A stretch of DNA of 52,402 nucleotides from Lachnotalea sp. AF33-28 (lineage in GTDB: Bacteria > Bacillota > Clostridia > Lachnospirales > Lachnospiraceae): assembly GCF_003477885.1 (NCBI RefSeq), contig NZ_QUEE01000022.1, positions 1 through 52,402 of the forward strand, written 5' to 3'. Shown here in pieces: positions 33,687-41,770 of the stretch. Position numbers and translations under genes: made by a program. The notes under the pieces were generated by a model. It saw only the letters and a list, made by a program, of their open reading frames with translations, was not told the DNA's origin and searched no databases. Positions within the stretch are counted from its first letter, which is position 1; the number at the start of each line of letters is the position of its first letter.

Positions 33687-34490
33687 TTAATTCAGCTTCT
33701 GTACATTTCTCCTGGCTGCGATCGCATCCAGACGGCTACAGAAATCTTCCAGTTCCTCCAGAGTACCCGTCTTATACAGATTGTAAAACTCATCCTGTAT
33801 ATTTAACATGGCCTCTTTATTCTCGGAACGGTAAAGCGCCTGTATATTGTTCAGGATATCCGCCACCACATTGGCCTTCTCACGGAAGAGCTGCTGGGCG
33901 GCCATAACCTCTTCGCGGATGGAGGACATCTCCGAATCCAGCGAAAGCACCGCCTCCGCGGAACTGCTTAGGCGCTCCCGGATGTGCTCAGGCACATTTC
34001 CCTTATATTTATACTGCAGGGAATGTTCAATGGTCGCCCAAAAATTCATGGCCATGGTGCGGATCTGTATCTCCACCGGTATCCGCTTGATGCCGTAAAT
34101 GGTCTGCACCTCATAATTCACAATCATATGGTAGCTGCGGTATCCGCTCTTTTTCCGGTTGGTGATATAGTCCACCTCGTCCACCACCGCCATATCGCGG
34201 CGGCTTCGGATGATATCCGACACTTTTGTAATATCTTCCACAAACTGGCAGGTCAGCCGTATACCCGCTATATCTTCGATGCGGTCCACCGCCTCTTCCA
34301 CCGGTATTCCCTTCTTGTTCGCCTTTTCCAATATGCTGGACAGGGTCTTTACACGGCCGTCCACCTGTTCAATAGGTGAATACAGCCCCGCCTGACGGTA
34401 TTCCCTGATCATATACTGAAATTTCACAATCAGTTCCTGTACGGCCAGCTCATACGGCGCCAGTGTTTCCTTCCACAGTTGTATTTCCAA
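33687..34490 (-). CDS. Small alarmone synthetase (RelA/SpoT-domain GTP pyrophosphokinase)
   Basis: A 267-residue single-domain (p)ppGpp synthetase of the RelQ/YjbM type, without an HD hydrolase domain. Synthetase segments are IEDIAGIRLTCQFVEDITKV near residue 70, KSGYRSYHMIVNYEV near residue 113 and VPVEIQIRTMAMNFWATIEH near residue 139. The C-terminal helices support tetramer assembly in relatives. The start codon is TTG at 34490, supported by a strong SD (AAGGAGG, 7-nt spacing after GGAGG). A weak start may keep levels low. Confidence 0.92.
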   Translation of the reverse strand: MEIQLWKETLAPYELAVQELIVKFQYMIREYRQAGLYSPIEQVDGRVKTLSSILEKANKKGIPVEEAVDRIEDIAGIRLTCQFVEDITKVSDIIRSRRDMAVVDEVDYITNRKKSGYRSYHMIVNYEVQTIYGIKRIPVEIQIRTMAMNFWATIEHSLQYKYKGNVPEHIRERLSSSAEAVLSLDSEMSSIREEVMAAQQLFREKANVVADILNNIQALYRSENKEAMLNIQDEFYNLYKTGTLEELEDFCSRLDAIAARRNVQKLN

Positions 34491-34533
34491 ACGGTCCCCT
34501 CCTTGTCTAATCGCTCACAGCCTATCATAGAAA

Positions 34534-34566
34534 AAGGTATAGTCCCCACATACAGACCTATACCTT
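34534..34566 (-). terminator. Terminator after the M23 peptidase gene
   Basis: A 9-bp perfect stem (AAGGTATAG/CTATACCTT) with a 15-nt loop is followed on the minus strand by TTTC completing a U-rich run. It separates the peptidase gene from the alarmone synthetase operon. Confidence 0.75.
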
Positions 34567-34629
34567 CAGACTTTTACCCCGATACTCCCCATCTATTATA
34601 CGGCCAAAACGGGCGTTTGGCAACAAAAA

Positions 34630-35499
34630 TCAATAGCTGCTGACAAGCTTCCTGCCTTCTAAGAACTTTAACACCCAATAAGGGTTCACGCTCTGCTCTT
34701 CGTTGTGGTCCGTACGCAGATAGATTCCCACATGCAGATGCACAGCGAAATTGCCGGTGGTGCCCTCCACCGTACTATAGCCGCTGTCCCCCATATAACC
34801 CAGCAGCTGTCCAGCCTTCACCGTTTCCCCCGCTTCAAACTGCCTGGCGTAGCTGTGCATATGGGCATAATAAAGGTAAGCGCCTCCCGGGGCACGGATG
34901 CCGATCCGCCATCCGCCCTGCTCCAGCCAGCCGATCTTTTCCACCGTTCCGTCGCTCATGCTGACCACCGGAAAATAGCCCCGTTCATTGTTGTCGGCCA
35001 TCACATCCGTCCCCTCATGGTGCCGCTCTCCGCCATAGGTGCGCTTCGCTCCCCAGGAATTATCATAATGCACATAGGGGCTTTGTCCGTCCGTGTTCTC
35101 CGGAACAGGAAAGTATTTCAGATCCTTCAGCACCGTTTCATAAGCATTGCGCAGCTTTTTAAATTCCACCGGCTTCACCGCCGTCAGGCTTTCATAATTT
35201 TCCTTATAAGTGGAAAGGGACAGATACAGGTCTGTCCCCTCCAGTGAATATCCGTTTGTAATCATATATACGGCCAGGACATCGTATGGGTCCAGACCTT
35301 CCTTTCCGGCGAACTCCCAAAGCTTAGAAACCGCCGTCCCAAAGGATAGGCTCCGAAATGCCTCGGACTCACCGGTGTAAGCATCCAGCTGGTAGAAATT
35401 CGGATTTCCTACCAGATACTGATGCAGCACACAGATCAGACAGGCCAGCAAAATCACAGCGCTTACATAGCGTGCCAGAAAACGTCGGATGGGTACCAT
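34630..35499 (-). CDS. M23-family (LytM-type) metallopeptidase
   Basis: A 289-residue exported protein with an N-terminal signal-anchor (residues about 8-27) and a C-terminal LytM domain. Metal and catalytic residues are visible: HHEGTDVMADNN near residue 162 (His and Asp ligands), LYYAHMHSYARQF near residue 213 and NFAVHLHVGIYLRTD near residue 253 (the HxH pair). The segment GYMGDSGYSTVEGTTG matches the substrate groove. It probably cuts peptidoglycan cross-links during growth or sporulation. The middle part (residues 40-140) is helical and unassigned. Confidence 0.88.
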   Translation of the reverse strand: MVPIRRFLARYVSAVILLACLICVLHQYLVGNPNFYQLDAYTGESEAFRSLSFGTAVSKLWEFAGKEGLDPYDVLAVYMITNGYSLEGTDLYLSLSTYKENYESLTAVKPVEFKKLRNAYETVLKDLKYFPVPENTDGQSPYVHYDNSWGAKRTYGGERHHEGTDVMADNNERGYFPVVSMSDGTVEKIGWLEQGGWRIGIRAPGGAYLYYAHMHSYARQFEAGETVKAGQLLGYMGDSGYSTVEGTTGNFAVHLHVGIYLRTDHNEEQSVNPYWVLKFLEGRKLVSSY

Positions 35500-35571
35500 G
35501 GACAGACCCCCAAAACGATCTTACTACACTTTATGCGGCGGGATTCTTTTTATGAATTGAGAATGTACGGA

Positions 35572-37026
35572 CTAATTCTGCATCCGCTTTAATACCTCAC
35601 ATACGAAGTCATAGGTTCGGGCCGTAGAGGAAATGCTTAAGCGTTCCTGAGGCGTATGAATATCCTTCATGTCCGGTCCAATAGAAACCATATCGATGCC
35701 GGGCAGCTTCTTGCCTATGATGCCGCATTCCAGCCCTGCGTGAATCGCCTGCACCTGCATTTTGCTTCCGTATTTTTCCTCATATACATCGGCTAAAAGA
35801 GCGCGGAAATTGGAGTCTCTCTTATATTCCCATTCCGGATAATCACCGGTAAAAGTGAAATCGCCGCCTAAGAACTGAATCAGATACTCCAGCTTATCAC
35901 ACAGCAGCTTTTTTCTTGAATTTATACAGCTGCGTATGGAATAGCGCATCATGAAATGATCTTCAGTAAGCCTCATCACACCCAGATTAAGAGAGGTCTC
36001 CACCAGCCCTTCTATATCCGTGCTCATAGCCTGCACGCCGTACGGAGCCTGCATGAGCAGGAATATGACCTTTTCCTGATCCAGCGGATTTAGGATCTGT
36101 GCCTGTTGTGCCGTCTTAAACTCCAGTGTTATATCGATATCCGGATCTACAGTCTGGTACTCATTGCGAATCTCCGCCAGAAAGTCCGCTGTCTCCTTCT
36201 CCAGCGTCTGCACCGCTTCCTCGTCTACCAAAAGTTCAGCCCTGCAGGTTCTTGTGATCGCGTTGTCCTTGCTTCCGCCTTCCAGAGAAATCAGGCTGTA
36301 ATCGCCTTCCAGATCCAGGCGGAACAAAAGCCTTCCCATCAAAATATTGGCGTTTGCCCTCTGTTTGTCAATCTCTGCGCCGGAGTGGCCTCCCTTAAGG
36401 CCGCTTATCACCAGATCCGCACGGACACCTTTCGCCTTTGCATAGCGCACCGGCAGCTGCAGATCGTAGCGCACGCCTCCCGCACAGCTGGAAAGCATGA
36501 TGCCCTCCTCTTCCGAATCCAGATTCAGCAGATACCGGCTTCTACACATGGACAAATCAATGCCGGCCGCGCCTTCCATACCCACTTCCTCATCGATGGT
36601 AAACACGCATTCCAGCCTCGGATGTGCAAGGCTCTGATCCTCCAATATGGCCAGCATCATGGCCACCGCTATGCCGTCATCACCGCCCAGCGTGGTATCA
36701 TGGGCATAGATCCAATCCCCATCCACATCGATATCCAGCGGATCCTTTGAGAAATCGTGCGCAGATTCATCTGTTTTTTCATTCACCATATCCAGATGTC
36801 CCTGCAGCATGACAGCCGGACTTTCTGCATACCCTGCGGACGCCGGCTTTATAATGATGAGATTGTTCAGCTCATCCTGATAATATTCCAGCCCGTGCGC
36901 TTTGGCCATATCAGCGCAGTAATCGCTGATCTTTTTAGTGTTCCCTGAACCGTGAGGAATCCTGGTGAGCTCCTCAAAGTAATAAAATACGCGCTCAGGC
37001 TGTAACCCCTCTAACCTGTTATTCAT
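35572..37026 (-). CDS. pepD: PepD-type aminoacyl-histidine dipeptidase (Xaa-His dipeptidase)
   Basis: A 484-residue M20C metallopeptidase that cleaves small dipeptides in the cytoplasm. Metal ligands are in MLQGHLDMVNEKTDES near residue 78, TLGGDDGIAVAMML near residue 117, FTIDEEVGMEGAAGID near residue 145 and GPDMKDIHTPQERLSIS near residue 455. HAGLECGIIGKKLPG (about 430) is family-specific. The upstream gap holds a composite palindromic repeat whose arm supplies a TATAAT. Confidence 0.94.
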   Translation of the reverse strand: MNNRLEGLQPERVFYYFEELTRIPHGSGNTKKISDYCADMAKAHGLEYYQDELNNLIIIKPASAGYAESPAVMLQGHLDMVNEKTDESAHDFSKDPLDIDVDGDWIYAHDTTLGGDDGIAVAMMLAILEDQSLAHPRLECVFTIDEEVGMEGAAGIDLSMCRSRYLLNLDSEEEGIMLSSCAGGVRYDLQLPVRYAKAKGVRADLVISGLKGGHSGAEIDKQRANANILMGRLLFRLDLEGDYSLISLEGGSKDNAITRTCRAELLVDEEAVQTLEKETADFLAEIRNEYQTVDPDIDITLEFKTAQQAQILNPLDQEKVIFLLMQAPYGVQAMSTDIEGLVETSLNLGVMRLTEDHFMMRYSIRSCINSRKKLLCDKLEYLIQFLGGDFTFTGDYPEWEYKRDSNFRALLADVYEEKYGSKMQVQAIHAGLECGIIGKKLPGIDMVSIGPDMKDIHTPQERLSISSTARTYDFVCEVLKRMQN

Positions 37027-37059
37027 AAATAAATCCTCCTAAAGTAATTTTACGCAATA

Positions 37060-37227
37060 AATTGTCCGCTGCGCAGACGAAAATCAGCGCAGGTATAATG
37101 CTGTCGACATTATACCATGTCAGCAGGCTGACATGACCCCTTCGGGGGATGCGCATGATTTCCTAAGGAAATTGTCCGCTTCGCGGAAGGAAATCAACGC
37201 GGGTATAATATCTGTCGATATTATACC
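37060..37227 (-). repeat. Composite palindromic intergenic repeat, copy A
   Basis: Read on the minus strand, it contains a palindrome GGTATAATAT...ATATTATACC (37202-37227), a GCGTTGATTT box, a CCGCGAAGCGG hairpin, a GCGCATCCCCC/GGGG hairpin, CATGTCAGC/GCTGACATG (37116-37135), a second palindrome (37092-37116) and a second TGCGCTGATTTT box. The same modules in the same order make up copy B. It ends 33 bp upstream of pepD and may provide its promoter: TTGATT, 16 bp, TATAAT, with the TATAAT inside the first palindrome. Confidence 0.8.
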
Positions 37228-37297
37228 ACATCCCCATTCAAAATCAAAGAGTGCGGGGTCTGTAATAATCGTGATATCAATTTCATACATATAACTA

Positions 37298-37336
37298 GCG
37301 GCTAAACACAGGTATGAAAGTTTGCAGCCGCCTGTG
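37298..37336 (+). promoter_or_regulatory. Competing hairpins in the ylbJ-like gene leader
   Basis: GCGGCT (37298-37303) pairs with AGCCGC (37326-37331), and CACAGG (37307-37312) pairs with CCTGTG (37331-37336). The two pairings interleave and share a base, so only one can form at a time. This could be a small switch in the 5' leader, or chance. Confidence 0.25.
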
Positions 37337-37369
37337 CACCTTGGCCAAATACCCTTGAGGACTCCGAAT

Positions 37370-38269
37370 ATGAAACTTCGTTTATTCCGCGCTTTTGCTA
37401 TAGTGTTTCTGATCTTATCCCTGCTAAATCCCAAAACCAGCGTGGCGGGCGCCAGCGCAGGACTCGTTCTATGGTTCCAGACAATTGTGCCCACTTTGCT
37501 TCCGTTTATTATTTTATCCAATATTCTTGTATCATCCGGATGTGTGAAATATTTCCGCAGGCTTTTAGCACCTTTAATATCCGGCATATTCCATAAGAGC
37601 GGCAGCTGCGCCTATGCTGTCGTGGTGGGCCTGCTCTGCGGTTATCCCATGGGCGCAAAGGCCGCCGCGGATCTGGTGGAAAGCGGTCAGATCAGTAAAA
37701 AAGAAGGGCAGTGGCTGATCTCGTTCTGCAATCTTCCAAGCCCTATGTTCCTGATCGGTTTTGTTGCGGTAAATCATATTGCCGCAGCCGTTTATCTGCC
37801 GGTACTCGTTTTGGCGCTGCTGTCCGGAGGCTTTTACAAAACATCCACAGAGGAAACTAAGAAGCCTCTTTTGGAACAGACTCCAAAAAAGGCTCCCACA
37901 CTCATGTATATATTCGAATCTTCCATTATGGACGGGCTGGAGCTGATCGCAAAGATCGGCGGTTATATCATCCTCTTTTCCATCCTGTCCGCTTACATAC
38001 AGACTGTTCCTTTCGCACACCAGCTTCCAAAAGGAATATTGCTGGGCACGATTGAAATCACCACCGGCATCCACTATGCGTCCGGCATGGCCTGCAGCGC
38101 GAAGCTAAAAGCTATTCTCTGTACCGGTATCAGCGTGTTCGGAGGATGCTCCGGATTAGCGCAGACAAACAGCGTCATGAACAAGGCCGGTTTCTCACTG
38201 CTTCACTATACCGGCTGGAAACTGTGCCACGTGCTGCTAAGCTGCGTGCTCATGTATTTTCTCTGGTAG
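37370..38269 (+). CDS. YlbJ-like nucleoside-recognition-domain membrane protein
   Basis: A 299-residue integral membrane protein with about 8 hydrophobic helices. Segments such as LWFQTIVPTLLPFIILSNIL, VGLLCGYPMGAKAAADLVES and FCNLPSPMFLIGFVA match the nucleoside-recognition (Gate) family to which the sporulation protein YlbJ belongs. YlbJ is needed for spore cortex formation in Bacillus. The spore protein gene 2 kb away is compatible with a sporulating host, but this copy could also be one of the non-sporulation paralogs. The ATG at 37370 has GAGG 9 nt upstream; a longer frame to 37322 has no SD. Confidence 0.78.
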   Translation: MKLRLFRAFAIVFLILSLLNPKTSVAGASAGLVLWFQTIVPTLLPFIILSNILVSSGCVKYFRRLLAPLISGIFHKSGSCAYAVVVGLLCGYPMGAKAAADLVESGQISKKEGQWLISFCNLPSPMFLIGFVAVNHIAAAVYLPVLVLALLSGGFYKTSTEETKKPLLEQTPKKAPTLMYIFESSIMDGLELIAKIGGYIILFSILSAYIQTVPFAHQLPKGILLGTIEITTGIHYASGMACSAKLKAILCTGISVFGGCSGLAQTNSVMNKAGFSLLHYTGWKLCHVLLSCVLMYFLW

Positions 38270-38281
38270 CCGGCATCACTG

Positions 38282-38890
38282 CTACTGCTCTTCGGAAGCG
38301 GTCTGCGGCTCCATCTGTATGGACTCTGTGGTTGCCGCCGCCTCTGCTGTTTCATCTCCGCGCAGCTCACGGCGGTTGGCGGTCACTATATCATAGGTTC
38401 CCTGCATGGAAGTCATATAGGACTGGAATTTGCTCTGAGTATTTTCCATCGTATGGCTGATGATAGTCTGCAGGCTCTTTAACATCTCATCCGTATATCT
38501 CACTGCGCCTTCCCGGATATTGTTGGCATCCTTCACCGCATTGTCCACAATAGCCTGCGCCTGTGCAGACGCCTGTTCCATCAGCTGATTGGCCTGTTCA
38601 TATGCTCTTCTCATGATCTCATGCTCATTGATCAGTTCCGTTGTCTGCTTGCTCGCTTCGCTTAACATGCTGTCCGCCTGCATCTTGGCATCGGAGAGTA
38701 TGGCATCCTTATTGCTGATGATTTTCTGATATTTTTTAATTTCATCAGGCGTGCGCATGCGAAGCTCCACCAGGAGCTCATCGATCACATCCTTTTCCAC
38801 TATAATCTTTTTATTGTTTGTGAAGGGCTGCGGCTTACATTCGTCTATGTATGCTTCAATTTCGCTGATTAACTGTTCGATTTTGCTCAT
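38282..38890 (-). CDS. Coiled-coil protein, DivIVA/ATP-synthase-b-like
   Basis: A 202-residue soluble protein. Residues about 1-50 are a short N-terminal region with VEKDVIDELLVELRMRTPDE. Residues about 50-160 are a continuous Ala/Gln/Glu-rich coiled coil (DAKMQADSMLSEASKQTTEL). The C-terminus is an unstructured acidic tail. Such proteins are often labelled H+-ATPase subunit, but there is no membrane segment and the pattern is closer to DivIVA-like scaffolds. It follows coaD on the same strand and ends 12 bp from the convergent YlbJ-like gene. A structural role is a guess. Confidence 0.75.
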   Translation of the reverse strand: MSKIEQLISEIEAYIDECKPQPFTNNKKIIVEKDVIDELLVELRMRTPDEIKKYQKIISNKDAILSDAKMQADSMLSEASKQTTELINEHEIMRRAYEQANQLMEQASAQAQAIVDNAVKDANNIREGAVRYTDEMLKSLQTIISHTMENTQSKFQSYMTSMQGTYDIVTANRRELRGDETAEAAATTESIQMEPQTASEEQ

Positions 38891-38970
38891 AAAACTGATC
38901 CTCCATGCTTTTCTTCAATCTGTCTGTCCTTTGTATATACATGATCATGTGAGCAGTGTGGATGTACTCC

Positions 38971-39447
38971 TCACCGAAACTTTTCCTGAAGCCTTTCCGC
39001 CACATACTCCGGAACGAATTCTTTCAGTTCTCCATGATACATTGCTATTTCTCTGACCGTAGTGGAACTCAAATACGAATACCTTAGATCGGTATTTAAG
39101 AACACCGTATCCAGTTCCTTATTAATTATGCGGTTTGTCTGGGAGAGCTGAAGTTCATATTCGAAATCAGTAATCGCTCTCAATCCCCTCACCACCACAT
39201 GGCAGCCGCACTCGCCGGCAAAATCCGCCAGCAGGCCGCTGAATGCCCTGACTTCCACATTCGACAGATCCTTTGTGGTTTCCTCTAACATTGTAACACG
39301 TTCCTCTACAGAAAACAAAGGATTTTTTGCACTGTTGCGCAGTACACCGATGATTAAATGCTCAAAAATTTTGGCACTTCTGTGAATAATATCCAAATGC
39401 CCGTATGTTACAGGATCAAAGCTGCCCGGATAAATCGCCACCTGCAT
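38971..39447 (-). CDS. coaD: Phosphopantetheine adenylyltransferase
   Basis: A 158-residue CoaD, the fourth step of coenzyme A synthesis. The nucleotidyltransferase motif is YPGSFDPVTYGHLDII (residues 5-20, the T/HxGH site). RGLRAITDFEYELQLSQTNR near residue 88 and YSYLSSTTVREIAMY near residue 123 complete the active site. It sits 26 bp after rsmD, a very common pairing in Firmicutes. Confidence 0.97.
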   Translation of the reverse strand: MQVAIYPGSFDPVTYGHLDIIHRSAKIFEHLIIGVLRNSAKNPLFSVEERVTMLEETTKDLSNVEVRAFSGLLADFAGECGCHVVVRGLRAITDFEYELQLSQTNRIINKELDTVFLNTDLRYSYLSSTTVREIAMYHGELKEFVPEYVAERLQEKFR

Positions 39448-39473
39448 CCTATTCTCCTCCTATGCTTTCGCTC

Positions 39474-40031
39474 TTACTCTGTCATGCGGATAAGTACATG
39501 CTGGTTCGTCTTATACTTTTTGGCCCGTTCCATGTGATACCCACTTTCCTCAAGCCACAAAAAGCGGTTATCCAGAGAAGCCTCGATCACGATCAGCGTC
39601 CCGGCATCCGCAATCCCGGCATCCTTTAGAAGCCTTAGCACTTCCGGTTCCGCACCGTCCTGATAGGGAGGGTCCATAAAAACAATATCGAAGACATCGT
39701 TTTTTCCCTTCAGACGCTGCAAAGCTGTCAGCACCTCCGTATTCATCACCACCGCCCTGTCCGCTAATTTGGTAAATTCCAGATTTTCGCGTATACATTG
39801 CGCTGCCTTGGGATTATGCTCAACAAACACACTCTGCCTGGCGCCTCTGCTCAATGCTTCAATTCCAATCGCACCGCTGCCAGCATATAGATCCAGAAAA
39901 CGGCATCCCGGCACATCCATCTGCAGCATATTAAACAATGTTTCCTTAATTCGGTCCGTTGTCGGCCTCGTTTCCGGGCCGTCTATCGTTTTTAAAGGAA
40001 GACTTCTTGCCGTTCCTGCAATTACTCTCAT
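39474..40031 (-). CDS. rsmD: RsmD, 16S rRNA guanine-N2 methyltransferase
   Basis: A 185-residue SAM-dependent methyltransferase modifying a guanine of 16S rRNA (G966 in E. coli). The N-terminus MRVIAGTARSLPLKTIDG, the substrate segment RPTTDRIKETLFNML, motif I FLDLYAGSGAIGIEALSRGA near residue 42 and the catalytic DPPY in IVFMDPPYQDG near residue 119 are all present. A promoter lies about 36-64 nt upstream. Confidence 0.96.
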   Translation of the reverse strand: MRVIAGTARSLPLKTIDGPETRPTTDRIKETLFNMLQMDVPGCRFLDLYAGSGAIGIEALSRGARQSVFVEHNPKAAQCIRENLEFTKLADRAVVMNTEVLTALQRLKGKNDVFDIVFMDPPYQDGAEPEVLRLLKDAGIADAGTLIVIEASLDNRFLWLEESGYHMERAKKYKTNQHVLIRMTE

Positions 40032-40066
40032 TTTATACTCCTTATATGCACATACTATTCCTAATT

Positions 40067-40095
40067 ATTATAGTATGCTTCCTAAATTTCCACAA
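40067..40095 (-). promoter_or_regulatory. Promoter of the rsmD-coaD operon
   Basis: On the minus strand TATAAT (40067-40072) is perfect and TTGTGG (40090-40095) lies 17 bp upstream with 4 of 6 consensus bases. Confidence 0.6.
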
Positions 40096-40249
40096 GATAA
40101 AATTCACAAAAATATGAGTCGAATTCTGTCTATTTATCGCATTTCCCGTCTAAATGCTTTAAAAATGTTTTTGAGCAGCCGGCTCCTGCCCCCAAAAATC
40201 GTTTTTCCAATTGAATGAAATTCCTGTTAAAGAGCACAAAAATTACCAG

Positions 40250-40277
40250 TGTATTATCCTCCTCCCGGCATATACTA
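40250..40277 (+). promoter_or_regulatory. Possible forespore (sigma-G-like) promoter of the spore protein gene
   Basis: TGTATT (40250-40255) and TATACTA (40271-40277) lie upstream of the spore protein gene. The -10 is close to the sigma-G CATACTA pattern. Spacing (15 bp) is slightly short, so the assignment rests partly on the gene's known forespore-specific expression in relatives. Confidence 0.35.
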
Positions 40278-40361
40278 TCAGCGTAACATCTTACAAAGCC
40301 ACAAGGCGCCCGGCACCAGCCGGTAAGTGAGATGCAAATAATACTCAAGGAGGACATTACA

Positions 40362-40568
40362 ATGGCAAGCAATAGCTCAAACAGAATTGAAGTTCCTGAA
40401 GCAAAAGAAGCTCTGGACAGATTTAAAATGGAAGTAGCAGGAGAACTGGGTGTTCCGTTAAGCAACGGTTACAATGGTAACCTGACTTCTTACCAGAACG
40501 GTTCCGTTGGCGGATATATGGTTAAGAAGATGATCGAAGCCCAAGAGAAACAGATGGCTGGCAAATAA
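40362..40568 (+). CDS. Alpha/beta-type small acid-soluble spore protein
   Basis: A 68-residue protein that coats and protects DNA in dormant spores. The two family signatures are present: EAKEALDRFKMEVAGELGVP (containing the GPR protease-type site around the E-V/L-A-x-E-x-G-V region) and GSVGGYMVKKMIEAQEKQMA. The Gly-rich middle (NGYNGNLTSYQNGSV) is typical. SD AAGGAGG lies 8 nt before the ATG. It is monocistronic, with its own terminator. Its presence is the clearest sign that the organism forms spores. Confidence 0.95.
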   Translation: MASNSSNRIEVPEAKEALDRFKMEVAGELGVPLSNGYNGNLTSYQNGSVGGYMVKKMIEAQEKQMAGK

Positions 40569-40581
40569 GTTTTAACCTGCG

Positions 40582-40614
40582 TTCCCCCGGCGTTATGCGC
40601 CGGGGGAATTTTTT
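40582..40614 (+). terminator. Terminator of the spore protein gene
   Basis: A perfect 11-bp G+C-rich stem (40582-40592 with 40598-40608), a 5-nt loop and TTTTTT. This is the textbook arrangement. Confidence 0.92.
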
Positions 40615-40681
40615 GTTCTTTACATTTACTGTAATACTTCTTTCAAAACTCAAATCCGATAGAAATATCCGCGATCCTATT

Positions 40682-40829
40682 GTATAATGTCGACAGACAT
40701 TATACGTGCGCTGATTTTTGTCTGCAAAGCAGACAATTACCATTGAAAATCATGCGCATCCCCCCCAGCGGGGACATGTCAGCTCGCTGACATGGCATAA
40801 TGTCGACAGACATTATACATGCGCTGATT
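40682..40829 (+). repeat. Composite palindromic intergenic repeat, copy B
   Basis: The same modules as copy A in the same order, read on the plus strand: a 24-bp palindrome around TCGACAGA (40682-40705), TGCGCTGATTT, a GTCTGC/GCAGAC hairpin, ATCATGCGCATCCCCC with a CCCC/GGGG hairpin, CATGTCAGC/GCTGACATG, a second palindrome at about 40795-40818, and a second GCGCTGATTT. It ends about 19 bp upstream of the PHP gene ATG. Both copies therefore point toward the start of a downstream gene. Confidence 0.8.
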
Positions 40830-40847
40830 TGTATTAAAGGAGAATCT

Positions 40848-41693
40848 ATGAATACAGTTGATTTACACGTACACTCAAACATGTCCGACGGAACACTATC
40901 GCCGGAAGAATGTACCGCCTATGCTATTGAGAAGGGGTTAAGCGCCTATGCGCTGACAGATCATGATACGACCGCCGGAATAGCCGCGGCACGGAAAGCG
41001 GCCAAGGGGAAATCTTTGAAGGTGATACCCGGTATTGAACTTTCCACCGCCTATCGCGGTGTGGAGGTCCATATCGTCGGGCTCATGATCGATGAACAAA
41101 ACCGGGATCTGCTGCAGTATCTGAATGTCTGCCAGGACACCCGGCATCAGAGAAATCTGGAAATCATCCGCAGATTTAATGAAAACGGAATACCTATGGA
41201 TGAGGAAGCGATCGCCGATGCCTTTCCGGATGCGATTATCACCAGAGCACATTTTGCCCGCTATCTGCTGGATTGCGGGTATGTCACCTCCATCCAGCAG
41301 GCCTTTGTCCGATATTTAAATCCCGGTAAATGCTGTTATGTGCCCAGAAAATATATCACACCGGCCACCGCCATAGGTTATATACTTAAGGCAAAGGGTG
41401 TGCCTGTACTCGCCCATCCAATGCTCTATCATATGAAGGATGCAGCTCTGGAAGAAATGGTCAGGGATCTGAAGGCGGACGGGCTCCTGGCGATTGAAGC
41501 CATATACTCCACCTACAGCCAGGCGGAAGAAAGCTATGTGCGCAGGCTGGCTTCCCGCTATCACCTGGCCGTTTCCGGCGGTTCGGATTTTCACGGCTCA
41601 AATAAACCTCACATCGATATGGGAACCGGCTGCGGCAGTCTGTGCATTCCGGAAGAAATACTGAATGACCTTCGTCGTCTGAAATATATGTAA
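40848..41693 (+). CDS. PHP-domain phosphoesterase
   Basis: A 281-residue PHP-superfamily metal-dependent phosphoesterase similar to YciV/nucleoside 3',5'-bisphosphate phosphatases. Metal ligands are visible in VDLHVHSNMSDGTLSP (residues 4-19), YALTDHDTTAGI near residue 38, VIPGIELSTAYRGVEVHIVG near residue 60, PVLAHPMLY near residue 187 and VSGGSDFHGSNKPHIDMG near residue 243. Likely substrates are nucleotides or short 5'-phosphorylated RNA ends. SD AAAGGAG with 5-nt spacing fixes the start at 40848. Confidence 0.9.
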   Translation: MNTVDLHVHSNMSDGTLSPEECTAYAIEKGLSAYALTDHDTTAGIAAARKAAKGKSLKVIPGIELSTAYRGVEVHIVGLMIDEQNRDLLQYLNVCQDTRHQRNLEIIRRFNENGIPMDEEAIADAFPDAIITRAHFARYLLDCGYVTSIQQAFVRYLNPGKCCYVPRKYITPATAIGYILKAKGVPVLAHPMLYHMKDAALEEMVRDLKADGLLAIEAIYSTYSQAEESYVRRLASRYHLAVSGGSDFHGSNKPHIDMGTGCGSLCIPEEILNDLRRLKYM

Positions 41694-41706
41694 TGAAAAA
41701 ACTTTT

Positions 41707-41760
41707 CTATGAATATCAAAAAGCAACGCAGGAATCTGCGTTGCTTTTTGATATTCATAG
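41707..41760. terminator. Bidirectional terminator with a perfect 25-bp stem
   Basis: Arms 41707-41731 and 41736-41760 are exact inverted copies around the tetraloop GAAT. The G+C core GCAACGCAG/CTGCGTTGC is flanked by AAAAA and TTTTT, giving a U-run on both strands. It serves the convergent PHP and NlpC/P60 genes. Such a long perfect stem is unusual for a terminator. Confidence 0.88.
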
Positions 41761-41770
41761 GGCTGACCCA

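Noticed and set aside
37298..37336. H-type pseudoknot (preQ1-like)
   Set aside because: The two stems would need a zero-length loop crossing six base pairs, which is sterically impossible. Kept only as competing hairpins.
37120..37587. Minus-strand frame of 155 codons overlapping the YlbJ-like gene
   Set aside because: It runs antisense through the start of a well-supported membrane protein gene and through the palindromic repeat. It has no recognisable domain.
40130..40465. Minus-strand frame opposite the spore protein gene
   Set aside because: Antisense to the spore protein, whose signatures, SD and terminator are all clear.
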